In this document: one piece after another, positions 44,978-54,311 of the stretch
How the letters are laid out: the number at the start of each line of letters is the position of its first letter
How positions within the stretch are numbered: the stretch's first letter is position 1
Origin: Alphaproteobacteria bacterium
Lineage (GTDB): Bacteria > Pseudomonadota > Alphaproteobacteria > RF32 > CAG-239
NCBI GenBank assembly: GCA_017626035.1
Contig: JAGAJR010000023.1
Span: 1-64,000 of the forward strand
Direction: 5' to 3'
DNA length: 64,000 bases
Notes under the pieces: model-generated
Databases searched by the model: none
What the model saw: the letters and a program-made list of their open reading frames with translations, nothing else
Told to the model about the DNA's origin: nothing
Made by a program: the position numbers and the translations under genes

Positions 44978-45376
44978 TTACATATTGTCGGCATAAAACC
45001 TTATTTTTTCAACCATTGACACCAAACCGTTTCTCCGGCTCGGACTTAAATGTTCTTCCAGACCCAGTTTAGCAAAAATATTTTCAACTGCAATTTCTTT
45101 AATCGCTTGTGCAGATTTATTTGAAAAAATCATCAGAACAATAGAGACAATCCCTTTAACGATTGCGGCGTCGCTGTCGCCCTTAAAGCTGATTACTCCG
45201 TTTTTTATTTCAGGCACGAGCCATACCTGCGACGTGCATCCCCGTACTTTCCATTCTTCAGTCTTGAACTTTTCATCCAAAGGGGGAAGTTTTTCGCCCA
45301 AATCAATAATATAACGGTATTTGTCTTCCCAGTCTTCCAACAGTTCGAAATTTTCCGTCAGCTCTTCAATATTCAT
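44978..45376 (-). CDS. sufE: Sulfur-acceptor protein SufE
   Basis: A 132-aa protein. Cys47 in KVRGCTSQVW is the sulfur-accepting cysteine that takes persulfide from SufS and passes it to SufBCD for Fe-S assembly. Length and fold pattern (IDLGEKLPPLDEKFK at the start) are standard. It is not in the main suf run but on the same strand 1.2 kb away, beyond an opposite M20 peptidase gene. It heads the run with the SucC/SucD-like pair and comF. Confidence 0.95.
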   Translation of the reverse strand: MNIEELTENFELLEDWEDKYRYIIDLGEKLPPLDEKFKTEEWKVRGCTSQVWLVPEIKNGVISFKGDSDAAIVKGIVSIVLMIFSNKSAQAIKEIAVENIFAKLGLEEHLSPSRRNGLVSMVEKIRFYADNM

Positions 45377-45455
45377 CTTAATTTCTCTTTATTTTTATGA
45401 AATTTTAATTTTTCCCAGAGTATAGCAATATATGTGTTTTTGTAAAGGATTATCA

Positions 45456-46550
45456 ATGGAAAGCGTTATTGAAACATTATTGGATTTAATCAAAATTCCC
45501 AGTATTTCAGGACACCAAAAAGAAATAAAAAAAATTTTGGCTTATGTGAAAAAGAATTTTGCCACACCATATTGCAAAATATTTGAATATGAAGGGGCTT
45601 CTCCGGTTATGCTTCTTTCCAACGGAGAAGAGAAAGATTTTGACCTGATTTTTATCGGGCATCTGGATGTTGTTCCCGCTGTTGACGAGTTGTTTATCCC
45701 GCAAATCCGGAACGGAAAAATTTATGCCCGCGGTGCTCTGGACATGAAAGCGGGCATTGCCGCTTCCCTCTATACGCTGATGTATATCATCAAGCAAAGC
45801 CTTCCTCTTAAAGCCGGCGTCTTAATTACCACCGATGAAGAAACCACGAGTGCCGGCATTAAAACTCTGGCCGCCAGAGACAAGATTAATGCCAAAATCG
45901 TTATGGATGTTGACGCAGGCTCCCTAAATACCATTATTGACAAATACAAACATCCGGTTTCGGTAAAACTTACCGCCGCCGGAAAAGCCGGACACAGTTC
46001 CCGCCCTTGGCACGGAGTGAATGCCGTTAACCAATTGATGAACTGCCTCAAAAAACTGGAAGAAAACTTTCCTTACTTTGATATTAATACGGCCAAACCG
46101 ACGTCCTGGTGCGACACAATGACCATTACCGGCATTTCTTCTCCCGTAACTTTAAACGTTATTCCGGCAGAAGCGGAAGCCCGTCTTAATTTCAGATTAA
46201 CCGAAAAAACTTCGCTTTCCGAATTGGAAAAAATCTTAAATGCAGCCTGTGCCGCCAATAACTGTTCTTATGAAGTTTTGTTGTCCAGCAACGGCGTATA
46301 TATGGATGCAAACCATCCGACAATTCAAGAATATAAAAATATTGTCGAACAGATAACCGGTCAAGACGTTGTAATTTCACAAATGCCGGGAGCAACGGAT
46401 TCACGCGTGTTTGCCGACAATTCCGTTATCATTATGCACGGCTGTAACGGCTCCGGCTGCCACAGCGATGATGAAAACGTTGAAATTGACAGTGTGATTA
46501 AATTGGCGGAAATTCAACAAAGATTTGCCGATAAACTGGCTAAAAAGTAA
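45456..46550 (+). CDS. M20-family metallopeptidase (DapE/ArgE-like)
   Basis: A 364-aa di-zinc amidohydrolase. The family metal and catalytic residues are visible: IGHLDVVPA, RGALDMKAGIA, the DEETTSAG glutamate pair, the dimer-domain histidine in AGHSSRPWHG, and the late HSDDE. This fits succinyl-diaminopimelate or acetylornithine deacylase relatives, but the substrate is open. The start at 45456 follows AAAGGA; a frame-compatible ATG at 45432 lacks a ribosome site. It is a lone plus-strand gene between minus-strand suf-related genes. Confidence 0.92.
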   Translation: MESVIETLLDLIKIPSISGHQKEIKKILAYVKKNFATPYCKIFEYEGASPVMLLSNGEEKDFDLIFIGHLDVVPAVDELFIPQIRNGKIYARGALDMKAGIAASLYTLMYIIKQSLPLKAGVLITTDEETTSAGIKTLAARDKINAKIVMDVDAGSLNTIIDKYKHPVSVKLTAAGKAGHSSRPWHGVNAVNQLMNCLKKLEENFPYFDINTAKPTSWCDTMTITGISSPVTLNVIPAEAEARLNFRLTEKTSLSELEKILNAACAANNCSYEVLLSSNGVYMDANHPTIQEYKNIVEQITGQDVVISQMPGATDSRVFADNSVIIMHGCNGSGCHSDDENVEIDSVIKLAEIQQRFADKLAKK

Positions 46551-46552
46551 AT

Positions 46553-46975
46553 TTAAAACATTTCAAACATCATTTTAGCTTCATCGCTCAAACGTTCAAA
46601 GCTCCAAGCAGGTTCCCAAACGAGTTTGACTTCCACTCGTCCGACCCCTTCCGCTTTTGACAGGGCATCGGCAACTTCCTGAGGAAGGGTTCCGGCAACC
46701 GGACAGGTCGGAGCCGTTACCGTCATATCAATAAACACATCGCCGTTTTCTTTCTGATCAATATTATAGATTAAACCCATATCATAAACATTAATCATAA
46801 TTTCAGGGTCTGATACGGTTTTTAAGACCTCAATAATATCTTCCATTGCAGCATTTGCTTCATCGGCAGGTTTTTCTTCTCCGGCTTTTGCAACATAGTC
46901 TTTGAGTTCTTCCTGTTTTTTCAGGGCTTCCATAAGCATCGCTTCATTTTCTTCAATTTGTTCCGGTTCAGACAT
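46553..46975 (-). CDS. sufT: SufT-like (DUF59/MIP18) Fe-S assembly protein
   Basis: A 140-aa protein. An acidic helical N-terminal extension (about 1-45) precedes a DUF59 domain with the signatures VSDPEIMINVYDMGLIY and TVTAPTCPVAG, whose cysteine is the conserved one. SufT helps Fe-S maturation of client proteins, particularly under high demand. It is the last gene of the suf operon, and its stop lies two bases from the end of the convergent M20 gene. Confidence 0.93.
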   Translation of the reverse strand: MSEPEQIEENEAMLMEALKKQEELKDYVAKAGEEKPADEANAAMEDIIEVLKTVSDPEIMINVYDMGLIYNIDQKENGDVFIDMTVTAPTCPVAGTLPQEVADALSKAEGVGRVEVKLVWEPAWSFERLSDEAKMMFEMF

Positions 46976-46986
46976 TCTCTCTTCCT

Positions 46987-47880
46987 CTACTCAACAATAA
47001 AAATCAGGCCGATGATTGAAATCAGCAGCAAGCTCAAAAATTTCGGATTAACCCTAGCATAATTCCCGATTTTGTGAAGTTTAAAATATACATTATTGCC
47101 TAACATAATCCAAACCGGATAACAATGGACAATTGCCGCAACATAAGCAGGGTTCGGCGTCAGATACATCGCATAAGTTTTTATGCCGGCAAACACTATG
47201 GCAAACAACATAAAAAACCAAGAATACCTCAGATTTTTTACGGCCACAATTTCTTTTAACTTCCGACCACCTTTCAAATAAAAACACAGATTACACGTTC
47301 CGGCAACCAATGAGGTCAGCAGCGTATAGTAAAATATTGCAGAAACAATATTCTCCGCTCCCAAATGTGTTGTTTCCTTATTGGTAATATCAATAAATAT
47401 CTCGCAGAGCATCCCGCCCGCCAAAAACAATAAGGCTTTCCGATTGGCTCTTGCCTTGCAAATCAGAATCATTGCGACGGTTACTCCGGCAAGGCACAGA
47501 ATGATTGCCCCGAAATGCAGAGGATGATTTAAGAACACATTCAATTCGGACGGATGCAGAACTATCCAAAACAAAAAGATGAAAGCAATGCTTAAAGGAT
47601 GAATCAAACTGGTAACTTCCGCTCCAAAAGTTTTGGCAGAATTAAGAATACGGTTATCTCCGTAAGAAATGACAAGCCCCTGCATCAAGCACAGGCCATA
47701 AAAACCCCAGTTGTGTATCGGAGCAAACAGAGGAATAAACGGCAGCATTATCAATGCCGTTCCCAATCCCCGATAAATCATCAGCAGAGAACCTTTTACC
47801 CGAATGAACTGGTTTAAGGAAACATAAGCCGTCATCATCAGGCTTAAACTTATTGCCAATACCCACCAATAGTTCTGCAT
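46987..47880 (-). CDS. DMT-superfamily (EamA-like) transporter
   Basis: A 297-aa membrane protein with about ten helices in two repeats of five, the drug/metabolite-transporter layout. The substrate is unknown. It sits between sufS and sufT with small gaps (14 and 11 bases), so it appears to be transcribed with the suf genes. A transporter here could move an amino acid such as cysteine, or a sulfur or iron-related metabolite, but nothing in the sequence proves that. Confidence 0.85.
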   Translation of the reverse strand: MQNYWWVLAISLSLMMTAYVSLNQFIRVKGSLLMIYRGLGTALIMLPFIPLFAPIHNWGFYGLCLMQGLVISYGDNRILNSAKTFGAEVTSLIHPLSIAFIFLFWIVLHPSELNVFLNHPLHFGAIILCLAGVTVAMILICKARANRKALLFLAGGMLCEIFIDITNKETTHLGAENIVSAIFYYTLLTSLVAGTCNLCFYLKGGRKLKEIVAVKNLRYSWFFMLFAIVFAGIKTYAMYLTPNPAYVAAIVHCYPVWIMLGNNVYFKLHKIGNYARVNPKFLSLLLISIIGLIFIVE

Positions 47881-47894
47881 CTGTTTTCAGCTTT

Positions 47895-49109
47895 CTAAAA
47901 AAACGTTTTGGCTTTTCTTATTGCTTTTACCAAAGCGTCAATATCTTCCTTAGTCGTATACAAGCCAAAAGTTGCTCGTGCCAAAGAAGAATATCCCATA
48001 CGGTTAACCAACGGTTCGGCACAGTGATGGCCGGTCCTTACCGACACCCCTTCTTTATCCAAAATAAAGGCCATATCCTGGGCATGAATCCCATCCACTG
48101 CAAAAGAAAAAACGCCGCCTTTATTTTTGGCCGTTCCCACAATTTTCAAGCCGTCAATTTTTGAAAGTTCCCAAGCGGCATACTCTGTCAATTCCTGCTC
48201 ATGAGCCGTAATGTTATCTATGCCAAGTTTCATCATATATTCCAAAGCTTCGCTTAAGCCTATCGCTTCAACGATTGCCGGCGTTCCTGCTTCAAAACGG
48301 GCCGGAGGTTCGTCAAAAGTCGTTTTTTCATAAGTTACATGAGCCACCATATCTCCGCCATATTGGTATGGAGGCATCGAATCCAATATATGATATTTGC
48401 CGTATAAAACGCCTATTCCGCTCGGACCGTATGTTTTATGTCCGGAAAAAGCCAGAAAATCACAGTCTATTTCTTGAACATCTGCTTTTTGATGCACAAC
48501 ATACTGACACGCATCAATTAAAACCAGTGCCCCACGGTTATGAGCCTCTTGAGTAATTTCCCGTATCGGAAAAATCGTTCCCAATACGTTGGACATTCCG
48601 GTTACTGCCACAAGCTTCGTTTTATCATTTAATTGCTTCAAAAATTCATCCCGGATGAAACTTCCGTCATCAGCGATTTTAAACACTTTCAATGTGCATC
48701 CGGTTTCATCCCTCAGAGCCTGCCACGGCACAAGGTTGGCATGGTGTTCAGCTTCGGAAATTAAAATTTCATCCCCCGGTTTGAGATTTTTTCTTCCCCA
48801 AGTTGCCGCAACCAGATTAATGGCTTCCGTCGCCGAGCGTGTAAACACGATTTCTTTTTCCGATTTGGCATTCAGGAATTTTTGCACTGTCTGCCGGGCT
48901 TTTTCATAATCGGACGTAATCAGTTCCGACAAATGGTATGATCCGCGGTGAACATTGGCGTATTCATGAGAATAGATGTCATTCATCCGCCTAATGACGC
49001 TTAAGGGTTTCTGGGCAGAAGCCCCCGAATCCAGAAAGACGTTCGGCTTGCCGTTTATCAGTTCGCCCAATACCGGAAAATCTTTTCTTATCTCATACAC
49101 ATCATACAT
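47895..49109 (-). CDS. sufS: Cysteine desulfurase SufS
   Basis: A 404-aa PLP enzyme that takes sulfur from cysteine for SUF Fe-S assembly. Lys225 in FSGHKTYGP binds PLP, His123 in EHHANLVPW stacks on it, and Cys363 in RTGHHCAEP is the persulfide cysteine. The short RTGHHC loop identifies group II desulfurases, which need SufE; sufE is present at 44978. It follows sufD by one base. Confidence 0.97.
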   Translation of the reverse strand: MYDVYEIRKDFPVLGELINGKPNVFLDSGASAQKPLSVIRRMNDIYSHEYANVHRGSYHLSELITSDYEKARQTVQKFLNAKSEKEIVFTRSATEAINLVAATWGRKNLKPGDEILISEAEHHANLVPWQALRDETGCTLKVFKIADDGSFIRDEFLKQLNDKTKLVAVTGMSNVLGTIFPIREITQEAHNRGALVLIDACQYVVHQKADVQEIDCDFLAFSGHKTYGPSGIGVLYGKYHILDSMPPYQYGGDMVAHVTYEKTTFDEPPARFEAGTPAIVEAIGLSEALEYMMKLGIDNITAHEQELTEYAAWELSKIDGLKIVGTAKNKGGVFSFAVDGIHAQDMAFILDKEGVSVRTGHHCAEPLVNRMGYSSLARATFGLYTTKEDIDALVKAIRKAKTFF

Positions 49110-49110
49110 T

Positions 49111-50361
49111 TTATTTGGCCTGTATGTTTTCCTTAAACCAGGATTTTATTTTTTCATTCGCAATATGGTTAACCACATCGTCCAGATAGGCGTCAATCAG
49201 CATCTGTTTGGCCTCTTCCCTGCCAATTCCGCGGGACTGCATATAAAACAGCTGTTCCTCATCCAACTCTCCGCTGGCCGCTCCATGAGAACATTTAACA
49301 TCGTCCGCAAAAATTTCAAGTTCCGGCTTACAATCTATCTCCGCCGTATCTGTCAACAAAAGAGCCTTATGCAACTGTCGGCCTTCTGTTTTCACCGCAT
49401 GGGGAGCAATGTGTATTTTTCCCTGAAAAACACCTTTTGCATCTCCGCCGACAACCCCCTTGACCAATTGTCCGGAATAAGTATACGGAGCCAAATGCTC
49501 CACATCCGTTGTTGTATCCAAGGTTGCCCAGCCGTTCATAATATACGCGGCATCAACATTCGTGCGAGCGTTTTCTTCTTTCAAAATCACACGGGTCTCG
49601 TTACGACCGATGTCTGCTCCTTTTTGCAGACAGAAACTGTTATATTCCCCGTCCCTCTTAACCTGAACCGTTGTCAAAGCAATATGATCGGATTTAAATG
49701 CCTCATTTTGCAATTTGTAATGGTTCAGCCTGCTGTTGCGGCCAATAAACACTTCGTTGACCACATTGGCAAAGTAACGGGACTTAACATCACCGGAATA
49801 GGTGTAATACTCGACAAATTCCGCTTCTGCCCCCTCTTCCAAAACTATCAGGTTACGCAAGTTGAAAAACAAATTCTTATTGCCGGACGTCGTATGGTTT
49901 ATCAATACCAACGGTTTTTTCAGGCTGACGTTTTTATCAATACGGATAAAGACGCCTTCATTCATATATGAACTGTTTAATGCGGCAAACGGATATTTCT
50001 CCACATCCGTCAACTTACCCAAAAACAACCTTGTTTCACTGTTAAACATAACCGCTTCAATCAGCGGCAAAACCTCCACTCCCTGCGGAAGTTTTGTTTG
50101 AGCCGGATTAAATATCCCGTTGGAAAAGCAAATACAATATCCGTCAAACGGAACTTTCGGGCAACTGTTTTTTTCATCCAAGGAAAATTCAATAACAAAA
50201 TCGTCCGTATTTAAATTTCTCGGTTTGGTATATTTCCACGCCTCAGTTTTTGCGGTTGGAATGCCCTGCCTTCCAAAAGCTTCCAAGCCGTTTTCCCGCA
50301 ATTGCCGAAACCAGAGAATCTCATTGCCGATAAGTTTTATGTCCTGAACCAAATTTGCCAT
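49111..50361 (-). CDS. sufD: SUF scaffold subunit SufD
   Basis: A 416-aa right-handed beta-helix protein of the SufBCD scaffold. The C-terminal landmarks CKPELEIFADDVKCSHGAASG and QLFYMQSRGI are those of the SufB/SufD family. SufB-type active cysteines are missing, as expected for SufD. It directly follows sufC (adjacent stop/start) and precedes sufS, the standard order. Confidence 0.96.
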   Translation of the reverse strand: MANLVQDIKLIGNEILWFRQLRENGLEAFGRQGIPTAKTEAWKYTKPRNLNTDDFVIEFSLDEKNSCPKVPFDGYCICFSNGIFNPAQTKLPQGVEVLPLIEAVMFNSETRLFLGKLTDVEKYPFAALNSSYMNEGVFIRIDKNVSLKKPLVLINHTTSGNKNLFFNLRNLIVLEEGAEAEFVEYYTYSGDVKSRYFANVVNEVFIGRNSRLNHYKLQNEAFKSDHIALTTVQVKRDGEYNSFCLQKGADIGRNETRVILKEENARTNVDAAYIMNGWATLDTTTDVEHLAPYTYSGQLVKGVVGGDAKGVFQGKIHIAPHAVKTEGRQLHKALLLTDTAEIDCKPELEIFADDVKCSHGAASGELDEEQLFYMQSRGIGREEAKQMLIDAYLDDVVNHIANEKIKSWFKENIQAK

Positions 50362-51120
50362 TTATTTTTCTCTCACAAACTCGGCATAGCCTTTTTCTTC
50401 CAGTTCAAGAGCTAGATTTTTATCTCCTGACTTCACGATGTGTCCGTCGGCAAAAACATGAACAAAATCAGGAACAATGTAGTTCAATAAACGCTGATAG
50501 TGGGTAATGACCAACATAGAACGCTTTTCATTGCGAAGGGCATTGACACCATCGGCAACAACTTTCAAGGCATCAATATCCAGCCCCGAATCCGCTTCAT
50601 CCAAAATGGCAAAATCAGGTTTGAGAATCGACATTTGAAAAGTTTCCATACGTTTCTTTTCTCCGCCCGAAAAACCGACATTAACCGGACGTTTGAGCAT
50701 TTCATTGTCAATCCCCAGCTTTTTGCCTTCTTCCCGAAGAAGCTTGATAAACTCCATTGTATCCAGTTCGGGAAGGTGGTGATGTTTGCGAACGGCATTG
50801 ACTGAATGTTTCAGGAAAGTAGATGTCGGCACACCCGGAATTTCGACCGGATACTGCATAATCAGAAAAACGCCTTCCCGGGCTCTTTCTTCCGGAGACA
50901 TTGCCAACAAATCTTTTCCCTTGAATTTTACGCTGCCGGAAATGATTTCATATCCCGGTTTTCCGGTCAAAACATACGAAAGCGTGGATTTTCCCGCTCC
51001 GTTCGGCCCCATTACGGCATGGACTTCCCCCTCATTAATTGTCAGGTTAAAGCCTTTGATAATTTCCTTATCGCCAACACGGGCATATAAATCTTCAATT
51101 TCCAACAACGGTATTTTCAT
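50362..51120 (-). CDS. sufC: SUF ATPase SufC
   Basis: A 252-aa ABC-type ATPase that drives conformational change of the SufBCD scaffold. Walker A is GPNGAGKST (38-46), the signature is FSGGEKKR, Walker B is FAILDEADSGLD and the switch His is in VITHYQRLL. The start at 51120 follows GAGGA; upstream in-frame codons to 51135 have no ribosome site. It is a cytoplasmic homologue of ABC domains, with no membrane part. Confidence 0.97.
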   Translation of the reverse strand: MKIPLLEIEDLYARVGDKEIIKGFNLTINEGEVHAVMGPNGAGKSTLSYVLTGKPGYEIISGSVKFKGKDLLAMSPEERAREGVFLIMQYPVEIPGVPTSTFLKHSVNAVRKHHHLPELDTMEFIKLLREEGKKLGIDNEMLKRPVNVGFSGGEKKRMETFQMSILKPDFAILDEADSGLDIDALKVVADGVNALRNEKRSMLVITHYQRLLNYIVPDFVHVFADGHIVKSGDKNLALELEEKGYAEFVREK

Positions 51121-51141
51121 CAATCGTTTCCTCAAACTGTC

Positions 51142-51312
51142 TCAGAGCTTGTATTCTTTCTTTAATTTATTCAGCAGCTTTTCGGCTTCATCAAACTTAT
51201 CAATGATTTTTCCGGCATTCTGCTTTCTTAAAAATTTACGGGCGGTTTCAGCCATTCCTTCTAAGATTCCAAGCATTTGTTCATTATTTTTCATACATTC
51301 TGTTTTAGTCAT
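51142..51312 (-). CDS. 56-aa helical protein in the suf operon
   Basis: MTKTECMKNNEQMLGILEG… is a short charged protein predicted to be one or two helices, ending KKEYKL. GAGGA lies six bases before the ATG, a textbook ribosome site, and the gene sits 22 bases from sufC and 24 from the MazG-like gene. It is not a recognised SUF component. A single Cys6 near the start is its only cysteine. Confidence 0.7.
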   Translation of the reverse strand: MTKTECMKNNEQMLGILEGMAETARKFLRKQNAGKIIDKFDEAEKLLNKLKKEYKL

Positions 51313-51335
51313 TTTAGTTCCTCTAAAATATATTA

Positions 51336-51623
51336 TTATATTGCTTTTTTATTGAACTCATCCAGACGAAGGCGAATCTTTTCAAGCTTTTGGCTTTTAT
51401 ATGCGGCTACCTCGTTTTCTATACCGTAACATTGTTTAAGCTGAGCCAGCATAATTTCGACATCCGCCGTCTCTTCAATGAGCTCGGGAATATTATTCCG
51501 GTTTCGGTTAATATTTTTTAAAATTTCTTTGGTTAATTCCGACATTTCTTCAATAACCTGCAACATTTGCGGCTCTTTGCCCCAAGTTTTCAGTGCCAAA
51601 GCGTAAATTTCCGTTTCTTTCAT
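51336..51623 (-). CDS. MazG-like nucleotide pyrophosphohydrolase fold protein
   Basis: A 95-aa all-helical protein with the metal-binding pattern of the MazG/all-alpha NTP-PPase superfamily: EEMSE in VIEEMSELTKEI, then EETAD in ELIEETADVEIML. Such proteins hydrolyse non-canonical or excess NTPs to NMP and pyrophosphate. It overlaps the sufB stop by one base, which points to translational coupling with the scaffold gene. That location is unusual. Confidence 0.8.
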   Translation of the reverse strand: MKETEIYALALKTWGKEPQMLQVIEEMSELTKEILKNINRNRNNIPELIEETADVEIMLAQLKQCYGIENEVAAYKSQKLEKIRLRLDEFNKKAI

Positions 51624-53101
51624 CAGCCGACACTCCCTTCCAAGCTGATATTAATCAGTTTGGCCGCTTCAATGGCGAATTCCATCGGCAAATGCTGCAT
51701 AACCTCTTTACAGAATCCGTTAACAATCAAACTGACAGCTTCTTCTTCGCCAATTCCTCTCTGCTGGCAGTAAAACAACTGTTCATCACTGATTTTTGAA
51801 GTTGTCGCTTCATGTTCAATCACCGCGGTTTTATTTCTGTTTTCAATATACGGAACTGTATGAGAACCGCAATTTTCACCGATTAACAGGCTGTCGCACT
51901 GTGAATAGTTTCTGGCTCCTCTGGCGTTCGGGCTGACTTTGACCAGTCCCCGGTAAGTCTGATTGGAGAATCCGGCGGAAATTCCCTTGGAAATAATTTT
52001 TGAACTGGTATTTTGGCCGATATGAATCATCTTTGTGCCGGTGTCGGCCTGCTGTTTGTTATTGGTAATGGCAACAGAATAAAACTCGCCAACAGAATTA
52101 TTTCCCTGAAGAACACAAGACGGATATTTCCAAGTTACGGCAGAGCCTGTCTCGACCTGTGTCCATGAGATTTTGGAATTATCCCCGCGGCAGGCCGCCC
52201 GTTTGGTTACAAAGTTATAGACTCCGCCTTTGCCGTCCTTATCGCCGGGATACCAGTTTTGAACCGTCGAATATTTTACTTCGGCGTTTTTCAAAACCAC
52301 GATTTCCACGATTGCGGCATGGAGCTGGTTTTCATCCCGCTGCGGAGCCGTACAGCCTTCCAAATAAGACACATAACTGTCATCTTCGGCAATAATCAAT
52401 GTTCTTTCAAACTGTCCGGTATTTTTAGCATTGATACGAAAATACGTAGACAATTCCATCGGGCAGCGGACACCTTTAGGAATAAATACAAAAGACCCGT
52501 CGGTAAATACTGCCGAATTCAGACAGGCAAAGAAATTATCCGTATAAGGCACAACCGACCCGAGATATTTTTTTACCAAATCAGGATGTTCTTTAACCGC
52601 TTCGGAAATAGAACAAAAAATAATTCCCTGCTCGGCCAGTTTAGCCCTGTAAGTCGTTGCCACAGAAACGCTGTCAAACACGGCGTCCACCGCGACAACT
52701 CCGGCCAAAGCTTCTTGTTCCTTCAAAGGAATACCTAATTTTTCATAAGTTTCCAGCAGTTCTTTATCCACTTCGTCCAAGCTTTTCGGAGCCGCTTTCT
52801 GCTTAGGAGCCGAATAATAGTATAAATCCTGATAGTCAATTTTGTCATAAACCAGTTTGGCCCACGTCGGTTCAGTCATTGTCTGCCAGAATTCAAACGC
52901 TTTCAATCGCCATTCCAACAGCCATTCCGGTTCGCCTTTTTTGGTTGAAATCAGACGAATGATGTCGGCATTCAAGCCCTTTGGAGCCGTATCCGCTTCA
53001 ATTTCGGTAACAAAGCCGTATTTATACTTATCGCCGCTTTCATCAATAATTTCCGGCTTTTCTTTTGCACCCATGTCTTTTTTATCTCCATTATTTGCCA
53101 T
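51623..53101 (-). CDS. sufB: SUF scaffold subunit SufB
   Basis: A 492-aa protein, the main Fe-S assembly scaffold. It has the family landmarks [37 protein letters not shown] and the conserved C-terminal cysteine region ([22 protein letters not shown]), whose cysteines receive sulfur. It is the first gene of the operon. The start is uncertain: ATG 53101 (used here) has no ribosome site; ATG 53074 has GGAG 11 bases ahead. A TTGCAT-16-TTAATT promoter-like pair just upstream would make either start possible. Confidence 0.95.
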   Translation of the reverse strand: MANNGDKKDMGAKEKPEIIDESGDKYKYGFVTEIEADTAPKGLNADIIRLISTKKGEPEWLLEWRLKAFEFWQTMTEPTWAKLVYDKIDYQDLYYYSAPKQKAAPKSLDEVDKELLETYEKLGIPLKEQEALAGVVAVDAVFDSVSVATTYRAKLAEQGIIFCSISEAVKEHPDLVKKYLGSVVPYTDNFFACLNSAVFTDGSFVFIPKGVRCPMELSTYFRINAKNTGQFERTLIIAEDDSYVSYLEGCTAPQRDENQLHAAIVEIVVLKNAEVKYSTVQNWYPGDKDGKGGVYNFVTKRAACRGDNSKISWTQVETGSAVTWKYPSCVLQGNNSVGEFYSVAITNNKQQADTGTKMIHIGQNTSSKIISKGISAGFSNQTYRGLVKVSPNARGARNYSQCDSLLIGENCGSHTVPYIENRNKTAVIEHEATTSKISDEQLFYCQQRGIGEEEAVSLIVNGFCKEVMQHLPMEFAIEAAKLINISLEGSVG

Positions 53102-53205
53102 AAAATTAAGATTTTTAAACCAAAAATGCAACCTCTATTTAACCAATATTTAGCTTTTATTACGATACTCTGATTTCTCCAGGGTTAATTTTACGGACAC
53201 TTATC

Positions 53206-54243
53206 ATGACACTGCCTTTAAGTCTGATTATTTTTCTTTTGGCCGCCTATATTGTTTTTTTGCACTTCAAGCTTCACAAAGCAAGACAGAATATTAAAGA
53301 ACTTCTGGTTGAGAACGATACCCAGACGACTCAGAACACTCAACACCCGCAAGGCGACGTTTATTTTAAAACCGACCTTGATTTTTTGATTACTTACGCC
53401 AACGAGGCCACTTTCAATCTTCTCGGATATTCTCAGGAGGAGCTCATCGGAAAACATGTGTTGGGAACCGTTTTTGAAAACGACGACGCCAATTTGAAAA
53501 CCCTTTTAAGCGATTTCGGAAAAGTCAGCAAAAAACAAGCCACCGTCAACACTGACCGGATTTTAATCAAAAAAGACGGAGAAAAGATTTTGATGAAATG
53601 CCGCGGAAGACCTCTGTTAAACGGCGTTTTAAAATGCGAGGGCATGAGTTTCATGTGCAAAGACATGAGCGAGGCAAACCGTTTGGAACAAAAGCTTCAA
53701 TCTCTGGCCGACAAGGATATTTTAGTTACGGGAACACTTAATGAAGACGCTTTTATCAAACGTTTGGAACATGATTTCAGAGTCAGCAAACGTTACAACA
53801 ACGATTTTTCCCTGATTGTTATCGAGCTCTCCGACATCTACGAGTTTATCAATAAAGGAATCGACTTTGAGACCGGAGACAAACTCTTAAAATCCACTGC
53901 TGAGATATGTCTTGACACTGCCGGAAGAGACGCTTCCATAGGACGTTTTGATAAGACGAAATTCGGGATTATCTTAAACAAAACCAGCCGGGAACGAGCC
54001 GTGGAACTCAGCGGCAACCTCTATAACCTTATTGTGGAAAAAATCCGCACTTTAGGCGTTGACGAATATAATGCGGAAATGATTGTCATCTCCTATACCA
54101 ACCGCAAAAACATCAATGACACCGATGACGCCATGCTGGAAAGAGTCCGGAGACATATCCGCAATGCCTTGCGCAACCGCCAATACGGCATTATTTCTTC
54201 CGACTTACGCAGCAAACCATCTCAGCTTCCTGACAAACAGTAA
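53206..54243 (+). CDS. Membrane PAS protein with degenerate GGDEF domain
   Basis: A 345-aa protein with one N-terminal membrane helix (about 5-20), a PAS domain (50-160; TDLDFLITYANEATFNLLGY) and a GGDEF-like domain (170-325). Where the active GGDEF motif should be, the sequence reads DKTKF (249-253, in GRFDKTKFGIIL), so cyclase activity is almost certainly lost. No I-site is visible. It may be a c-di-GMP/GTP sensor or signalling scaffold. It is divergent to the suf operon. Confidence 0.85.
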   Translation: MTLPLSLIIFLLAAYIVFLHFKLHKARQNIKELLVENDTQTTQNTQHPQGDVYFKTDLDFLITYANEATFNLLGYSQEELIGKHVLGTVFENDDANLKTLLSDFGKVSKKQATVNTDRILIKKDGEKILMKCRGRPLLNGVLKCEGMSFMCKDMSEANRLEQKLQSLADKDILVTGTLNEDAFIKRLEHDFRVSKRYNNDFSLIVIELSDIYEFINKGIDFETGDKLLKSTAEICLDTAGRDASIGRFDKTKFGIILNKTSRERAVELSGNLYNLIVEKIRTLGVDEYNAEMIVISYTNRKNINDTDDAMLERVRRHIRNALRNRQYGIISSDLRSKPSQLPDKQ

Positions 54244-54311
54244 GAAAATATTAAACTAATTGCTGTTACGATATTTCCGATAAGTTAACTTAAAATCGGA
54301 TATAAAAACTG

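Noticed and set aside
48976-49971. 331-codon plus-strand frame opposite sufS/sufD
   Set aside because: It is exactly antisense to two well-supported suf genes and has no recognisable protein features.
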